Part shown: positions 33,792 to 34,058 of the stretch, in pieces
How the letters are laid out: each line of letters opens with the position of its first letter
How positions within the stretch are numbered: position 1 is the first letter of the stretch
Source: Deltaproteobacteria bacterium
GTDB lineage: Bacteria > Desulfobacterota > Binatia > Binatales > Binataceae
Length of the DNA stretch: 34,058 nt
Direction: 5' to 3'
Assembly: GCA_021794015.1 (NCBI GenBank)
Contig: JAJYRQ010000036.1
Coordinates: 1 to 34,058, forward strand
Program-made: the position numbers and the translations under genes
Notes under the pieces: model-generated
What the model was told of the DNA's origin: nothing
Seen by the model: only the letters and a program-made list of their open reading frames with translations
The model's database searches: none

Positions 33792-33885
33792 TGAGGGGGG
33801 ACCGCTGGCGCCACCTCGAGCCTCTGGGTGCGTCCCCGCTCTTCCTTCGACTGCGCTTGCGCGGAGCGTCCCCCTCTCCTTGATG

Positions 33886-33906
33886 CTCTCCCCCGTTGGG
33901 GGAGAG
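33886..33906. repeat. Diverged palindromic repeat between copies A and B
   Basis: CTCTCCCCC-GTT-GGGGGAGAG is a 9-bp hairpin related in sequence to the core of the flanking copies. It is preceded by CCCCCTCTCC, again of the same family, and followed by GGATGCGCGACGCGCG. It looks like an older or inverted member of the same element. Confidence 0.55.
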
Positions 33907-34014
33907 GAATCAGGAAAAGGGGATGCGCGACGCGCGTCCCTGCCGCCATGCAATGGCCACGCGCGGGGGTGACAAGCAGCAGCCGGACGCCCCACTGCCG
34001 TCATTCCCGCGTGG

Positions 34015-34058
34015 TGCGCGTTCTTCTTTCCCTCTCCCCTTGGGGGGAGAGGGGAGGG
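34015..34058. repeat. Palindromic intergenic repeat, copy B, cut by window edge
   Basis: Identical over 44 bases to 33748-33791 and continuing past the right end of the window, so its full length is unknown. Together with copy A it forms a direct repeat 267 bases apart. Confidence 0.75.

Overview
The window reads as chromosome of a high-GC, Gram-negative, free-living bacterium. Outer-membrane and periplasmic systems are present (TolC-family channel with RND pump, two Cys-lipidated proteins, lytic transglycosylase), alongside RecA, a DciA-type helicase loader, a class II B12-dependent ribonucleotide reductase, PlsY, and a glyS-ppdK pair. The combination suits a deltaproteobacterium-like or Binatota-like lineage, but that placement is inferred from gene content and base composition only. 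There are no phage genes, transposases, CRISPR arrays or rRNA genes.

Layout, left to right. (1) 192-6745, plus: a complete heavy-metal efflux operon cusC-cusB-cusA. It lies behind a promoter whose spacer carries a palindrome of the RcnR/CsoR metal-sensor type, and the CusA-like pump keeps the three Cu(I)/Ag(I)-binding methionines. (2) 6767-9355, minus: an HCCA-isomerase-like DsbA-fold protein, thpR and recA. (3) 9491-10450, plus: a secreted HEAT-repeat protein with a Met/Gly-rich N-terminus. (4) 10646-14415: dciA (minus) and nrdJ (plus) diverge from a roughly 500-base region holding two candidate NrdR boxes 31 bp apart, a perfect DnaA box between them and a near-match DnaA box beside dciA. 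(5) 14735-17455: a zinc-ribbon/TM/TPR protein and a divergent APH-fold phosphotransferase. (6) 17739-18674: a two-domain NirK-like copper protein with all copper ligands but without the catalytic Asp. (7) 18758-21208: an NCS2 purine permease and a divergent HtrA-fold protein in which all three catalytic-triad positions are substituted. (8) 21264-25418, minus: glyS and ppdK. (9) 25843-29368: a small lipoprotein, then on the minus strand glnB, plsY, tRNA-Pro(CGG), rpe and thiE. (10) 29545-33666: lytic transglycosylase, moeA, a LapA-type membrane protein (minus), ispF and a crotonase-family enzyme. (11) 33667-34058: a terminator hairpin followed by palindromic intergenic repeats, one copy running off the right edge.

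Most genes are ordinary housekeeping: DNA repair and replication, dNTP supply, translation, central carbon, lipid, isoprenoid, thiamine and molybdenum cofactor metabolism. Accessory interest lies in copper (the Cus operon with a CusB fused to a YtkA-like Met-rich domain, and the NirK-like protein), in the HtrA-like pseudoprotease, and in the shared control region between the helicase loader and the ribonucleotide reductase. The window is rich in long antisense shadow ORFs caused by high-GC codon use; these were discarded.
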